The notes beneath the pieces were generated by a model, which saw nothing but the letters and a program-made list of their open reading frames with translations, was not told the DNA's origin and did not search any database. This document shows, in pieces, positions 1 through 7,407 of a stretch of 64,000 nucleotides of DNA; position 1 is the first letter of the stretch, and each line of letters starts with the position of its first letter. A program made the translations under genes and the position numbers. Origin of the DNA: Flammeovirgaceae bacterium UBA2338 (GTDB taxonomy: Bacteria > Bacteroidota > Bacteroidia > Cytophagales > Cyclobacteriaceae); the NCBI GenBank assembly GCA_002344795.1, contig DDUM01000055.1:38026-102025 (forward strand), read 5' to 3'.

Positions 1-645
1 AATATGTTGGTCTTCTATTGGTTTGGAAGACTTTTTATAGAATACCTGGGCAATGACAAGCTGATCGCGTTGTACGTATTGGGTGCCATCACAGGAGGTG
101 TGGTGTACTTGATGGTGTACAATCTAGTTCCTTATTTCATGGAGCGCTCCGATTTCTTGGGCATGGTAGGCGCATCTGCAGCGGTGTTTGCTATTGTTAC
201 GGGAGCCGCTGTCCTGCAACCGAATTATACTTTTTTTCTTTTGTTTTTGGGTCCTATACGGATTAAGTACATTGCTGCATTCTACATTATCATGTCATTT
301 CTTGGTTCTGTAGGTACAAATGCAGGAGGTAATATTGCCCATCTTGGCGGGGCTTTAATAGGATTTATTTATATCAAACAATTGCAGGTTGGTGTAGATT
401 GGGGGGGATGGGTTACTTCCACATTAGATTGGATCAAAAGCTTGTTTGAGCCAAGACCAAAAGTGAAGGTCACGTATCGTAAGAATGAACCCAAACAGAA
501 AACCAGAACCAGTTCCAAATCTATGCCCGGAACGAAAGCAAGTCAGGAAGAAATTGATGCCATCCTTGACAAGATTTCTGAGCGGGGTTACGAAAGTTTG
601 TCTGCGGATGAAAAGGAAAAACTTTTCAACGCCAGCAAAAAGTAG
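1..645 (+). CDS. Rhomboid family intramembrane serine protease (3' part)
   Basis: Open at the window start, so the N-terminal helices are missing. The visible 213 residues hold several hydrophobic helices. The catalytic serine is in GASAAVF (about residue 58 of the visible part) and the catalytic histidine in AHLGGALIG (about 113), the spacing expected of a rhomboid Ser-His dyad that cleaves within membranes. The first position of the usual GxSG motif is kept, but Ala replaces the last Gly. After about residue 140 comes a basic linker and a helical C-terminal domain (SQEEIDAILDKISERGYESL), as seen in Bacteroidota rhomboids. The last 20 codons recur downstream in the repeat array. Substrates cannot be inferred. 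Confidence 0.88.
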   Translation, partial: NMLVFYWFGRLFIEYLGNDKLIALYVLGAITGGVVYLMVYNLVPYFMERSDFLGMVGASAAVFAIVTGAAVLQPNYTFFLLFLGPIRIKYIAAFYIIMSFLGSVGTNAGGNIAHLGGALIGFIYIKQLQVGVDWGGWVTSTLDWIKSLFEPRPKVKVTYRKNEPKQKTRTSSKSMPGTKASQEEIDAILDKISERGYESLSADEKEKLFNASKK

Positions 646-652
646 TTAATCA

Positions 653-674
653 TTAGCTTTTATAGGCCAATTGA
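653..674. repeat. rlmN 3'-end-like fragment, copy 1
   Basis: Twenty-two bases just after the rhomboid stop match the 3' terminus of rlmN (1480-1501) at 21 of 22 positions, in the same orientation on the + strand. It precedes the first REPIN-like element. The same block recurs at 1094-1115, 1286-1320 and, shortened to about 12 bases, at 883-894. Non-coding here. Confidence 0.7.
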
Positions 675-681
675 TTGTTAT

Positions 682-791
682 CATCCTCGTTTGTAACGAG
701 GATGTAGAATTACTTTTCAATATAAATCATATCACCATAGTCGCATTTTAAATACTGTGCTCAAGAGTCCTCGTTACAAACGAGGACTAGT
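682..791. repeat. REPIN-like element, copy 1
   Basis: Two hairpins flank about 60 bases. The first (682-704) has the core TCCTCGTTTGTAACGAGGA. The second (767-787) has TCCTCGTTACAAACGAGGA, the exact reverse complement of the first core. Two REP-type palindromes in opposite orientation are the definition of a REPIN, a non-autonomous element mobilised by IS200-like RAYT transposases. It ends with ACTAGTGG. No RAYT gene lies in the window. Confidence 0.75.
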
Positions 792-915
792 GGGCTAATG
801 GGGCTTTTCAAGGGACTTGGTAGATGATGCTTAATGCCGTATTTAGTTTTCAGCGTCAGCGACTAGCATCCAGAACCTCCAGTTAGCTTTTATTCGCTTA
901 TTATCATCTTACTAT

Positions 916-1028
916 CATCCACGTTTGTAACGAGGATGTAGAATTACATTTTCAGTATAAGTCATATCACTATAGTCGCATTTTAAATGCTGTGCTCAAG
1001 AGTCCTCATTACAAACGAGGACTAGTGG
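916..1028. repeat. REPIN-like element, copy 2
   Basis: Same architecture as copy 1: a left hairpin at 916-938 and a right hairpin at 1002-1022. Each stem has one mismatch (CATCCACG on the left, TCCTCATT on the right), so this is a diverged copy. The copied rhomboid 3' end is joined directly to its terminal ACTAGTGG. Confidence 0.72.
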
Positions 1029-1086
1029 TTACGAAAGTTTGTCAGCGGATGAAAAGGAGAAGCTTTTCAATGCCAGCAAAAAGTAG
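1027..1086 (+). pseudogene. Duplicated 3' end of the rhomboid gene
   Basis: Sixty bases repeat rhomboid codons 195-213 plus the stop (586-645) at an offset of 441. The encoded tail GYESLSADEKEKLFNASKK is unchanged. All four nucleotide differences (TCT/TCA, GAA/GAG, AAA/AAG, AAC/AAT) are synonymous third-position changes. There is no start codon or upstream reading frame, so the fragment is not expressed as a protein. It is fused to the end of REPIN copy 2 at a GGTT microhomology. Confidence 0.85.
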
Positions 1087-1093
1087 TTAATCA

Positions 1094-1115
1094 TTAGCTT
1101 TTATAGGCCAATTGA
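1094..1115. repeat. rlmN 3'-end-like fragment, copy 3
   Basis: Second occurrence of the 22-base block that also follows the rhomboid stop at 653-674, here following the duplicated rhomboid end. It differs from the rlmN terminus at one position. Its position right after the copied rhomboid stop shows that the whole segment from the rhomboid end into the first REPIN was duplicated together. Confidence 0.7.
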
Positions 1116-1122
1116 TTATTAT

Positions 1123-1236
1123 CATCCACGTTTGTAACGAGGATGTAGAATTACATTTTCAATATAAATCATGTCACCATAGTCGCATTTTTAAATGCTG
1201 TGCTCGAGAGCCCTCGTTTCAAACGAGGACTAGTGG
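1123..1236. repeat. REPIN-like element, copy 3
   Basis: Left hairpin 1123-1145 carries the same CATCCACG variant as copy 2. The right hairpin at 1210-1230 starts GCCCTCG and has the altered loop TTTCAAA. The centre matches copy 1 closely, with one extra T. It starts 207 bases after copy 2. Confidence 0.72.
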
Positions 1237-1285
1237 GGTCTGTTTTTAGTTTTCAGCGTCAGCGACTAGCACCAAGAACCTCCAG

Positions 1286-1320
1286 TTAGCTTTTATTGGC
1301 CAATTGACCACAGGCTGCAT
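1286..1320. repeat. Exact copy of the rlmN 3' end
   Basis: Thirty-five bases are identical to the true rlmN 3' terminus at 1480-1514, an offset of 194. The upstream flank (GTCAGCGACTAGCACCAAGA) is also shared. The match stops at the sequence before the next REPIN. This is a recent duplication of the gene end together with its downstream linker, not a functional reading frame. Confidence 0.85.
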
Positions 1321-1327
1321 TTATTAT

Positions 1328-1441
1328 CATCCTCGTTTGTAACGAGGATGTAGAATTACATTTTCAATATAAATCATGTCACCATAGTCGCATTTTTAAA
1401 TGCTGTGCTCAAGAGTCCTCGTTTCAAACGAGGACTAGTGG
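1328..1441. repeat. REPIN-like element, copy 4
   Basis: Left hairpin 1328-1350 has the perfect TCCTCG/CGAGGA stem. Right hairpin 1415-1435 has the TTTCAAA loop of copy 3. It ends ACTAGTGG and is followed 38 bases later by the rlmN stop codon. Element starts are 682, 916, 1123 and 1328, giving an array period of 205-234 bases. Confidence 0.75.
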
Positions 1442-1479
1442 GGTTTTCAACGTCAGCGACTAGCACCAAGAACCTCCAG

Positions 1480-2529
1480 TTAGCTTTTATTGGCCAATTG
1501 ACCACAGGCTGCATCGATGTCTTTACCTCTGCTTTTGCGTACTCTGGCGGTAATTCCATTGCTTTCCAAAAGCTCCTGATACATGAGCAATGCATCGTCA
1601 CTGGCTTGTTGAAACCCATCGTCTTCAATGGAGTTGTATTCTATTAAATTTACTTTGGAAGGAACAATTTTGCAGAATTTGAGTAAAGCCTGTGCATGCT
1701 CCATGTCATCGTTAATCCCTTTCCACACAACGTACTCGTAAGTAACTTTTTTCTTTCTCTTGTTATACCAATATTTTATCGCGTCCGCCAATTCTTCTAA
1801 TGAGTTGGTGTCGTTGATGGGCATAATGGAGGAGCGGGTCTTATTAATAGCGGCATGAAGTGATACAGCCAGATTGAATTTCACTTCGTCATCTGCCATC
1901 TTCCTGATCATTTTGGCTACCCCTACTGTAGAAACAGTAAGTCGCTTTGGCGCCATGTTGAGCCCTTTTGGAGAGGTGATTTTTTCTATGGCTGCCACTA
2001 CGTTGTTGTAGTTGAGTAATGGCTCACCCATTCCCATAAATACAATGTTAGTAAGCGGTCTGCCAAAGAAAAGTTCACTTTGCTCCTTGATGGCCGCTAC
2101 CTGATCATAAATCTCGTCTGCATTGAGGTTGCGCATGCGCTTAAGCCTGGCAGTAGCACAGAACTTACAATCGAGACTGCATCCCACTTGCGAAGAAACA
2201 CAGGCCGTAATTCTTTTTTCTGTTGGGATAAGTACAGACTCAACGATCAATCCGTCATGTAACTTAACGGCATTCTTTATGGTGCCGTCTTCGCTGCGTT
2301 GCATGTTATCCACATGAATGTGGTTGATCACAAAATTCTCTTTCAGGAATTCTCTGGTGGGAAGAGAAATATTGGTCATTTGGTCAAAGTCTTTACAGGA
2401 CTTTTGCCACAGCCATTCATACACCTGCTGTGCACGAAAAGGCTTATCACCATTCTCAACAAAAAATGTTTTTAGCTCGTCAAGCTTAAGTTTGCGTATA
2501 TCCCTTTTAGCCTTTATCGTCTCCGTCAT
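1480..2529 (-). CDS. rlmN: Dual-specificity 23S rRNA/tRNA adenine-C2 methyltransferase RlmN
   Basis: Radical-SAM enzyme that methylates C2 of A2503 in 23S rRNA and A37 in some tRNAs. The 349-residue length is normal for the family. The cluster motif CxxxCxxC is visible (Cys117, 121, 124 in GCSLDCKFCATA), followed by the GMGEPLLN SAM-binding motif. The C-terminal cysteine that carries the transient methyl group is in DIDAACGQL (Cys342). The 3' end lies 38 bases from the REPIN array and is copied into it. The gene upstream in transcription (2532-2951) ends 2 bases before its start, so the two are probably cotranscribed. Confidence 0.96.
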   Translation of the reverse strand: MTETIKAKRDIRKLKLDELKTFFVENGDKPFRAQQVYEWLWQKSCKDFDQMTNISLPTREFLKENFVINHIHVDNMQRSEDGTIKNAVKLHDGLIVESVLIPTEKRITACVSSQVGCSLDCKFCATARLKRMRNLNADEIYDQVAAIKEQSELFFGRPLTNIVFMGMGEPLLNYNNVVAAIEKITSPKGLNMAPKRLTVSTVGVAKMIRKMADDEVKFNLAVSLHAAINKTRSSIMPINDTNSLEELADAIKYWYNKRKKKVTYEYVVWKGINDDMEHAQALLKFCKIVPSKVNLIEYNSIEDDGFQQASDDALLMYQELLESNGITARVRKSRGKDIDAACGQLANKS

Positions 2530-2531
2530 GG

Positions 2532-2951
2532 TTATTCTACTCTTCTAAGCGTACGCATTTCACAATCTCTGCCCACTTTGTGAAACCGCAGCGTTACGGA
2601 TGTTAGTTCATCAATTACAAACCGTTCTTTTATCATTCCGGATTTTTTATCCAGGAATTGTAATTCATCACCAGAGAGCTGATAACGAAACGGTTCTTTG
2701 TCTGAGCCTTTTTTCTTTCCTGCCGTAAAAATACCTTCTTCGCCCTTTCCCTTAGGATCGAATCGGATAATTTTAGCAACAGCGCTATTGGAGGAACCGA
2801 AGTTGGGGAGTAATTCTTTCTCAGTTTCACTGAGTTCCATTTGTTGTTCAATGCATGGCTTTTCTTCAGTGAGCTGCCAGGTGCCTACAATGGACTGACC
2901 ATTGGCAACGATTGCCAAATTGGTTAAAATCATAAGGATGAAATATCTCAT
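2532..2951 (-). CDS. Small secreted lipocalin-like protein, unknown function
   Basis: The 139-residue product starts with a signal peptide (hydrophobic MILTNLAIVA, likely cleavage after ANG). The mature start IVGTWQL resembles the first strand of lipocalin-like domains common in Bacteroidota. Four cysteine-poor beta strands and a polar centre follow. It stops 2 bases before rlmN, so cotranscription is likely, but no link to RNA modification is implied. A periplasmic or outer-membrane location is inferred from the signal peptide only. Confidence 0.6.
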   Translation of the reverse strand: MRYFILMILTNLAIVANGQSIVGTWQLTEEKPCIEQQMELSETEKELLPNFGSSNSAVAKIIRFDPKGKGEEGIFTAGKKKGSDKEPFRYQLSGDELQFLDKKSGMIKERFVIDELTSVTLRFHKVGRDCEMRTLRRVE

Positions 2952-3225
2952 AAAACGTTGGGTTTAATTCGATTTTGTAAAGTTACACTAAATTGGTCTG
3001 AGCAAATACTCAGCTAACGTAGTGGCAAAAAGCCGGCCAGATTCAAAGAAGGTCTTTAGAGGCTGAAACCAACATAATTTCATGTATTACCGCAATAAAA
3101 ATGCGTCAGAAAGTGTGAGATAATCCTAACAGTTGGTTGGTTAAAACAAGTGTTCTAAAAAAAATAAAATATTGATTTATGAATTCGATTATTATTCCCG
3201 ACTTTCGGCTTTCAAAATTTGAACA

Positions 3226-4305
3226 ATGGAAAAAAAGAATGCCATAATCATTACTGCGGGTCACCTTGACTCAACCAACGGCAAAACAGCACATGGTTTG
3301 ATCAGAGGAACAGAAAGGTTTTCGATCGTAGGCGTGATCGATAGTAAGAGTGCTGGCAAAGATGCAGGAGAAGTTTTGGATGGAAAAAAACGCAATATCC
3401 CAGTCTATGCTTCTATTGCCGACTTTGCAGCCAACAGTAAAGAGAAAGCGGCCTATTGTATCATTGGCGTAGCAACAAAGGGGGGGGCTATACCCGAGTC
3501 ACTAAGGGCTATGCTCAAAGAAGCACTTGACAATGGCTATAGCCTTATTAACGGTTTGCATGAATTCATATCCGATATTCCTGAACTGGTAGATTTGGCC
3601 AGGCAAAAGGGGGTTGAAATTATTGATGTTCGTAAGTCTAAGAAATTTAAAGACCTGCATTTTTGGACTGGAAAAATTAAGGAGGTAACGTGTCCAAAGG
3701 TTGCGGTATTGGGTACAGACTGTGCTCTGGGAAAAAGAACAACAACAAGGTTTCTCGTTCAGGCAATGAGGGAAGCAGGCTATAAGGCCGAGATGATTTA
3801 TACAGGACAAACAGGATGGATGCAAGGGGCGAATTACGGATTCGTTTTTGATTCTACACTTAACGACTTTATTTCGGGAGAATTGGAGCATGCAGTTCAC
3901 ACTTGCTTCAAAGAAGCCAATCCAGATATTATATTTATCGAAGGTCAATCGGCTTTGAGAAACCCAACTGGACCTGCAGGAGCAGAGTGGATTGTTTCTG
4001 CGGATGCCACTACTGTGATCTTACAACACAATCCCGGAAGGAAGCATTATAAAGATTTGGAATTCTATCCTGCCTATATCCACCATCCAAAAGATGAAAT
4101 TGAGTTAATTAAAATGTATGGTGCAACAACGATGGCAATCACACTCAACACATCAGGGTTGAATAAGGAGGACGCGAGGCAGTATGCAAAAGAATATGAA
4201 GCGGAGCTAAAAATACCCGCGGTGCTGCCCCTTGAAGATGGGCTTGATCGGCTTGTGCCCCTGCTGGAAGAATTGATCAAAGAATCGAAAGCAAAAAAGG
4301 AGTAG
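3226..4305 (+). CDS. DUF1611 family protein (DgcN-type, putative D-glutamate N-acetyltransferase)
   Basis: The 359 residues match the DUF1611 family: an N-terminal Rossmann-like domain (about 1-145) and a C-terminal P-loop-like domain with GTDCALGKRTTT at 163-174. Members characterised in marine Proteobacteria (DgcN) acetylate D-glutamate as the first step of a D-glutamate catabolic route whose second enzyme, DgcA, was long annotated as a dipeptide epimerase. Here a racemase follows after 33 bases and an epimerase-like enolase comes third. That context supports a role in D-amino-acid or muropeptide metabolism. The exact substrate is inference. The family call is firm. Confidence 0.8.
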   Translation: MEKKNAIIITAGHLDSTNGKTAHGLIRGTERFSIVGVIDSKSAGKDAGEVLDGKKRNIPVYASIADFAANSKEKAAYCIIGVATKGGAIPESLRAMLKEALDNGYSLINGLHEFISDIPELVDLARQKGVEIIDVRKSKKFKDLHFWTGKIKEVTCPKVAVLGTDCALGKRTTTRFLVQAMREAGYKAEMIYTGQTGWMQGANYGFVFDSTLNDFISGELEHAVHTCFKEANPDIIFIEGQSALRNPTGPAGAEWIVSADATTVILQHNPGRKHYKDLEFYPAYIHHPKDEIELIKMYGATTMAITLNTSGLNKEDARQYAKEYEAELKIPAVLPLEDGLDRLVPLLEELIKESKAKKE

Positions 4306-4338
4306 TTGAAAAATTGTCATTTGGGTTAAAACATCGGG

Positions 4339-5112
4339 ATGATTGGTATTGTAGGGGGCATAGGGCCCTATTCTGGAATTGATTTACTAAAGAAGGTATT
4401 TGACAATACTTTGGCCGGCCGAGATCAGGAGCACCTTGATGCCGTTTTGATATCCGCTTCCTCTAAAATTCAGGATCGAACTGAATATCTAATGGGGAGA
4501 ATTACCGAAAACCCAGCTTATGCAATCGCTGAAGTGATTCATAAACTGCACATGGCAGGGGCAGTGGTTGCGGGAATTCCATGCAACACAGCCCATTCAC
4601 TAAAGATATTTAGTGTAATCCAATCTGAATTAAAAAAGAACGGAGATACCATTGTTGTTTTGAATATGATTGAGGAGACAGCCTTATATCTCCAGGCCAA
4701 TCATTCTGGGATTACTAAAGTGGGTGTGCTGTCCACTACGGGCACGTATAAAAGTAAAATTTATAACGATGCCTTGCAATCAAAAGGGTATGAAGTAATC
4801 GTACCTTCATTGGAAATGCAGGAAGATCTGATTCACCCTGCTATTTACCACTCTGACTATGGTATTAAATCTAAGTCAAACCCTGTTCATCCACAGGCAA
4901 AAAAAAATCTAATTGAAGGTTTTTCTTTTTGCAAGCAACAAGGGGCTCAAGCGGTAATTATGGGGTGCACTGAAATACCATTGGCCATTTCTGAAGATGA
5001 GATAGACGGTATAACAATTATTGATCCTACTGCTATTTTGGCAAGAGCCTTGATCCAATTTGTAGATTCAAATAAACTAAAACCAAATAGGCATGGTCTG
5101 CTTGAAAAATAG
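4339..5112 (+). CDS. Aspartate/glutamate racemase family protein
   Basis: This cofactor-independent racemase family uses two cysteines as acid/base pair. Both are present: Cys82 in GIPCNTAHS and Cys210 in VIMGCTEIPLAI. The N-terminus MIGIVGGIGPYSG is typical of the YgeA/aspartate racemase branch rather than the essential MurI glutamate racemase. Length (257) is slightly above the usual 230-250. It sits between the DUF1611 gene and the epimerase-like gene and probably interconverts L- and D-acidic amino acids or a related substrate for that unit. Confidence 0.85.
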   Translation: MIGIVGGIGPYSGIDLLKKVFDNTLAGRDQEHLDAVLISASSKIQDRTEYLMGRITENPAYAIAEVIHKLHMAGAVVAGIPCNTAHSLKIFSVIQSELKKNGDTIVVLNMIEETALYLQANHSGITKVGVLSTTGTYKSKIYNDALQSKGYEVIVPSLEMQEDLIHPAIYHSDYGIKSKSNPVHPQAKKNLIEGFSFCKQQGAQAVIMGCTEIPLAISEDEIDGITIIDPTAILARALIQFVDSNKLKPNRHGLLEK

Positions 5113-5239
5113 ACAAGATTTAGGGAGACTGTTATTCTACCATTAGAGGATGGTGTGATAAGTCTAATTCTTATCTTTAAGCAGGTGACGGAGAGTTCCA
5201 AAATCACAAAATAATTTTCATCAAATAAAACACGATCAA

Positions 5240-6310
5240 ATGACCCGCATCAAAGACATTAAAGTTTGGAAAGAAAACCTTGACAATACCAAGCCCTACA
5301 CCATTGCTTATAAGGTCACCGATAAGGTGGAAAGCAGCTTTGTGGAAATCACCCTTGAAAATGGGACTACAGGTATTGGTGCCGGGAACCCAAGCGACTA
5401 TGTGACGGGAGAAACATTAGACGCCTGCATGAGCGCGTTGGAAGAGAAAAAAATTCAATTCTTAATTGGGAGGGATATTCGTGAGATCAATCAATTAACG
5501 TATGAGGTTTGGGAGAAAATGCCAAAGAATCCTGCGGCCCGTGCTGCATTGGATATTGCCATTTATGATGCTTTCACAAAACACCTGGGTATGCCTTTGG
5601 TAAAGTACCTGGGGCAGAAAATAAAGTCACTTCCTACCAGTAATACTATTGGTATCATGAATGTGGAGGAAACCTTAAAAGAAGCCGAGGATTATGGCAA
5701 GCGAGGTTTTAGCGTGCTCAAAGTGAAGTTAGGAATTGACTTGCAAGAGGATATCGAGCGGATGGTGAAGCTTCGTGAAAAATTTGGCGACAAATTTACA
5801 ATTCGCATTGATGCCAATCAGGGATATACTACAGCAAATACGATTGAGTTTTATAACAAAACAAAACACCTCAACATTGAGTTGATTGAACAGCCCTTGA
5901 AGGCTAAGGCGATTGACGAAATGAAACAATTGCCTGATGAGATAAAAAAAGTAATTGCAGCTGATGAGTCGCTGATCTCACCAAAAGATGCTATCGAGTT
6001 GATTAAGCCTCCATTGGCTTCAGGTATTTTTAATATTAAGTTGATGAAGTGTGGAGGTGTGAGTCAGGCACTGAAGATCGCTGACATTGCAGCACTAGCA
6101 GGTGTAGACTTATTCTGGGGTTGCAATGAGGAAAGCATTGTGAGCATCACAGCCGGACTTCATGCTGCATTTGCCTGCGCCAATACCAAATACATTGATC
6201 TTGATGGAAGCCTTGACTTAGGCAGAGATGTGGTAAAGGGTGGGTTTGTTTTGAAAGATGGTGTAATGTATTGCAACGACAAGCCCGGACTGGGAGTAGA
6301 GCGCATCTAA
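5240..6310 (+). CDS. Dipeptide epimerase-like enolase superfamily protein (possible DgcA)
   Basis: Muconate-lactonising subgroup of the enolase superfamily, 356 residues. Visible are the catalytic KxK (Lys161, Lys163), the metal ligands Asp191, Glu217 and Asp242, the second catalytic lysine near 267 (FNIKLMK) and a DLD motif at about 320-322. A DxD at this place binds the substrate ammonium group in L-Ala-D/L-Glu epimerases. The closest functional alternatives are murein-dipeptide epimerase and DgcA (N-acetyl-D-glutamate dehydrogenase). The DxD favours dipeptide epimerase; the DUF1611 neighbour favours DgcA. A 127-base gap separates it from the racemase gene, so it may have its own promoter. 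Confidence 0.82.
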   Translation: MTRIKDIKVWKENLDNTKPYTIAYKVTDKVESSFVEITLENGTTGIGAGNPSDYVTGETLDACMSALEEKKIQFLIGRDIREINQLTYEVWEKMPKNPAARAALDIAIYDAFTKHLGMPLVKYLGQKIKSLPTSNTIGIMNVEETLKEAEDYGKRGFSVLKVKLGIDLQEDIERMVKLREKFGDKFTIRIDANQGYTTANTIEFYNKTKHLNIELIEQPLKAKAIDEMKQLPDEIKKVIAADESLISPKDAIELIKPPLASGIFNIKLMKCGGVSQALKIADIAALAGVDLFWGCNEESIVSITAGLHAAFACANTKYIDLDGSLDLGRDVVKGGFVLKDGVMYCNDKPGLGVERI

Positions 6311-6444
6311 TTGACTTTAATCATTTGCCCTTTTAGGTCCTGTGAATTATGAGGAAGTAATCAATAAGGGCACATAATCGCACGTGGTACTGTAGCTCAT
6401 CCCAACCTGAGCTTGACTGGAAGAAAGGTGAGGAGATCGGTTAT

Positions 6445-7404
6445 TTAAGTTTTTGTTAGTCCACTCAATAGTTCCGCTATCGATTGAAATCTGTCCTCTT
6501 TACGATTGAAATTAGTAGAGAAGGTTAATCCAACAGTGGAGGTTTCAATGGTAAGCGTAAGGTTTGAATTAGGATCAATATGAAATCCATTTCTTTCCAA
6601 AGCATTCTTTGTCCATAAATAGGCATGTCCTTCACCAATCAAATGAATTCCTGTATGGCGGTAGGGCTCTTGCTTCACACGGCCAGTTTTTAAGTCAAAC
6701 CCTTTGAATTGAAACACCTCATCGAAGGTGCCATCCAACACCAGGTCTTCTGGTATGCCTACCCGAATCGATTTTTGGGCGGTTGCCAGCCAAACCAAAT
6801 CGGCAGTTTGCAAGGCAAGGTCAAGTTCGTGGGTAGAAACCAAAATGGCTTTATTATTTTCTTTCGCCAGCTTTCTAAGCAGGTTCATGATCTCAACTCT
6901 ATTATTAAGGTCGAGGTGGGCGGTAGGTTCATCCAATAGAAGTACGGGTGTGTCCTGAGCCAGGGCACGAGCAATCATTACCATCTGCATTTGGCCATCA
7001 CTCAACTCATGGATGGGTTTGTCCAACAAGTCTTTGATGCGCACTTGTTGTACAGCCTCATCTATTTTGGTCTGATCTTCTTCCGTCATTTTCACAGACC
7101 ACCCGAGATAGGGGTATCTGCCATAGCTTACCAACTCCCTGGCCGTCATCATACCCGCATTTACCCTTTCCGTTAAAACAACCGCTACATTTTTATTTCC
7201 TATACCCTGAATCTCTCCGGATATTGGTTTTTGCGAACCGGCCAATGTTCTAATCAATGTGCTCTTGCCAATTCCATTGGGGCCCATAAAGCAAACCAGC
7301 TGACCACTGTATAGAGACAGGTTGAGATTGGCGAATAAAATGTGGTCATGAACAGAGGGGTATCCAATGCTAAGGTTTTTTGTGAAAAGAGGGGAAGCTT
7401 CCAT
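6445..7404 (-). CDS. FecE/BtuD-type ABC transporter ATP-binding protein
   Basis: ATPase for a siderophore, haem or cobalamin importer. Walker A GPNGIGKST is at 41-49, the signature is LSDGQMQM rather than the common LSGGQ, and Walker B is VLLLDEPTAHLD. Beyond the nucleotide-binding domain (about residue 235) there is an extra 80-residue C-terminal extension of unknown role, seen in other Bacteroidota homologues. The permease gene starts the operon and ends 3 bases before this start. No substrate-binding protein or TonB-dependent receptor gene is adjacent. Confidence 0.9.
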   Translation of the reverse strand: MEASPLFTKNLSIGYPSVHDHILFANLNLSLYSGQLVCFMGPNGIGKSTLIRTLAGSQKPISGEIQGIGNKNVAVVLTERVNAGMMTARELVSYGRYPYLGWSVKMTEEDQTKIDEAVQQVRIKDLLDKPIHELSDGQMQMVMIARALAQDTPVLLLDEPTAHLDLNNRVEIMNLLRKLAKENNKAILVSTHELDLALQTADLVWLATAQKSIRVGIPEDLVLDGTFDEVFQFKGFDLKTGRVKQEPYRHTGIHLIGEGHAYLWTKNALERNGFHIDPNSNLTLTIETSTVGLTFSTNFNRKEDRFQSIAELLSGLTKT

Positions 7405-7407
7405 CGT

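Noticed and set aside
646..1479. CRISPR-like repeat array
   Set aside because: Repeat units are about 110 bases with internal inverted hairpins, spacers are copies of neighbouring gene ends rather than unique, and there are no cas genes.
1374..1647. Small frames on both strands across the repeat array and rlmN end
   Set aside because: They run through REPIN copies and the rlmN coding end; composition follows the repeats and the real gene.
6311..6444. Remnant coding sequence between the epimerase-like and ABC genes
   Set aside because: One frame reads coding-like for about 20 residues up to a stop, but there is no start and no recognisable family.
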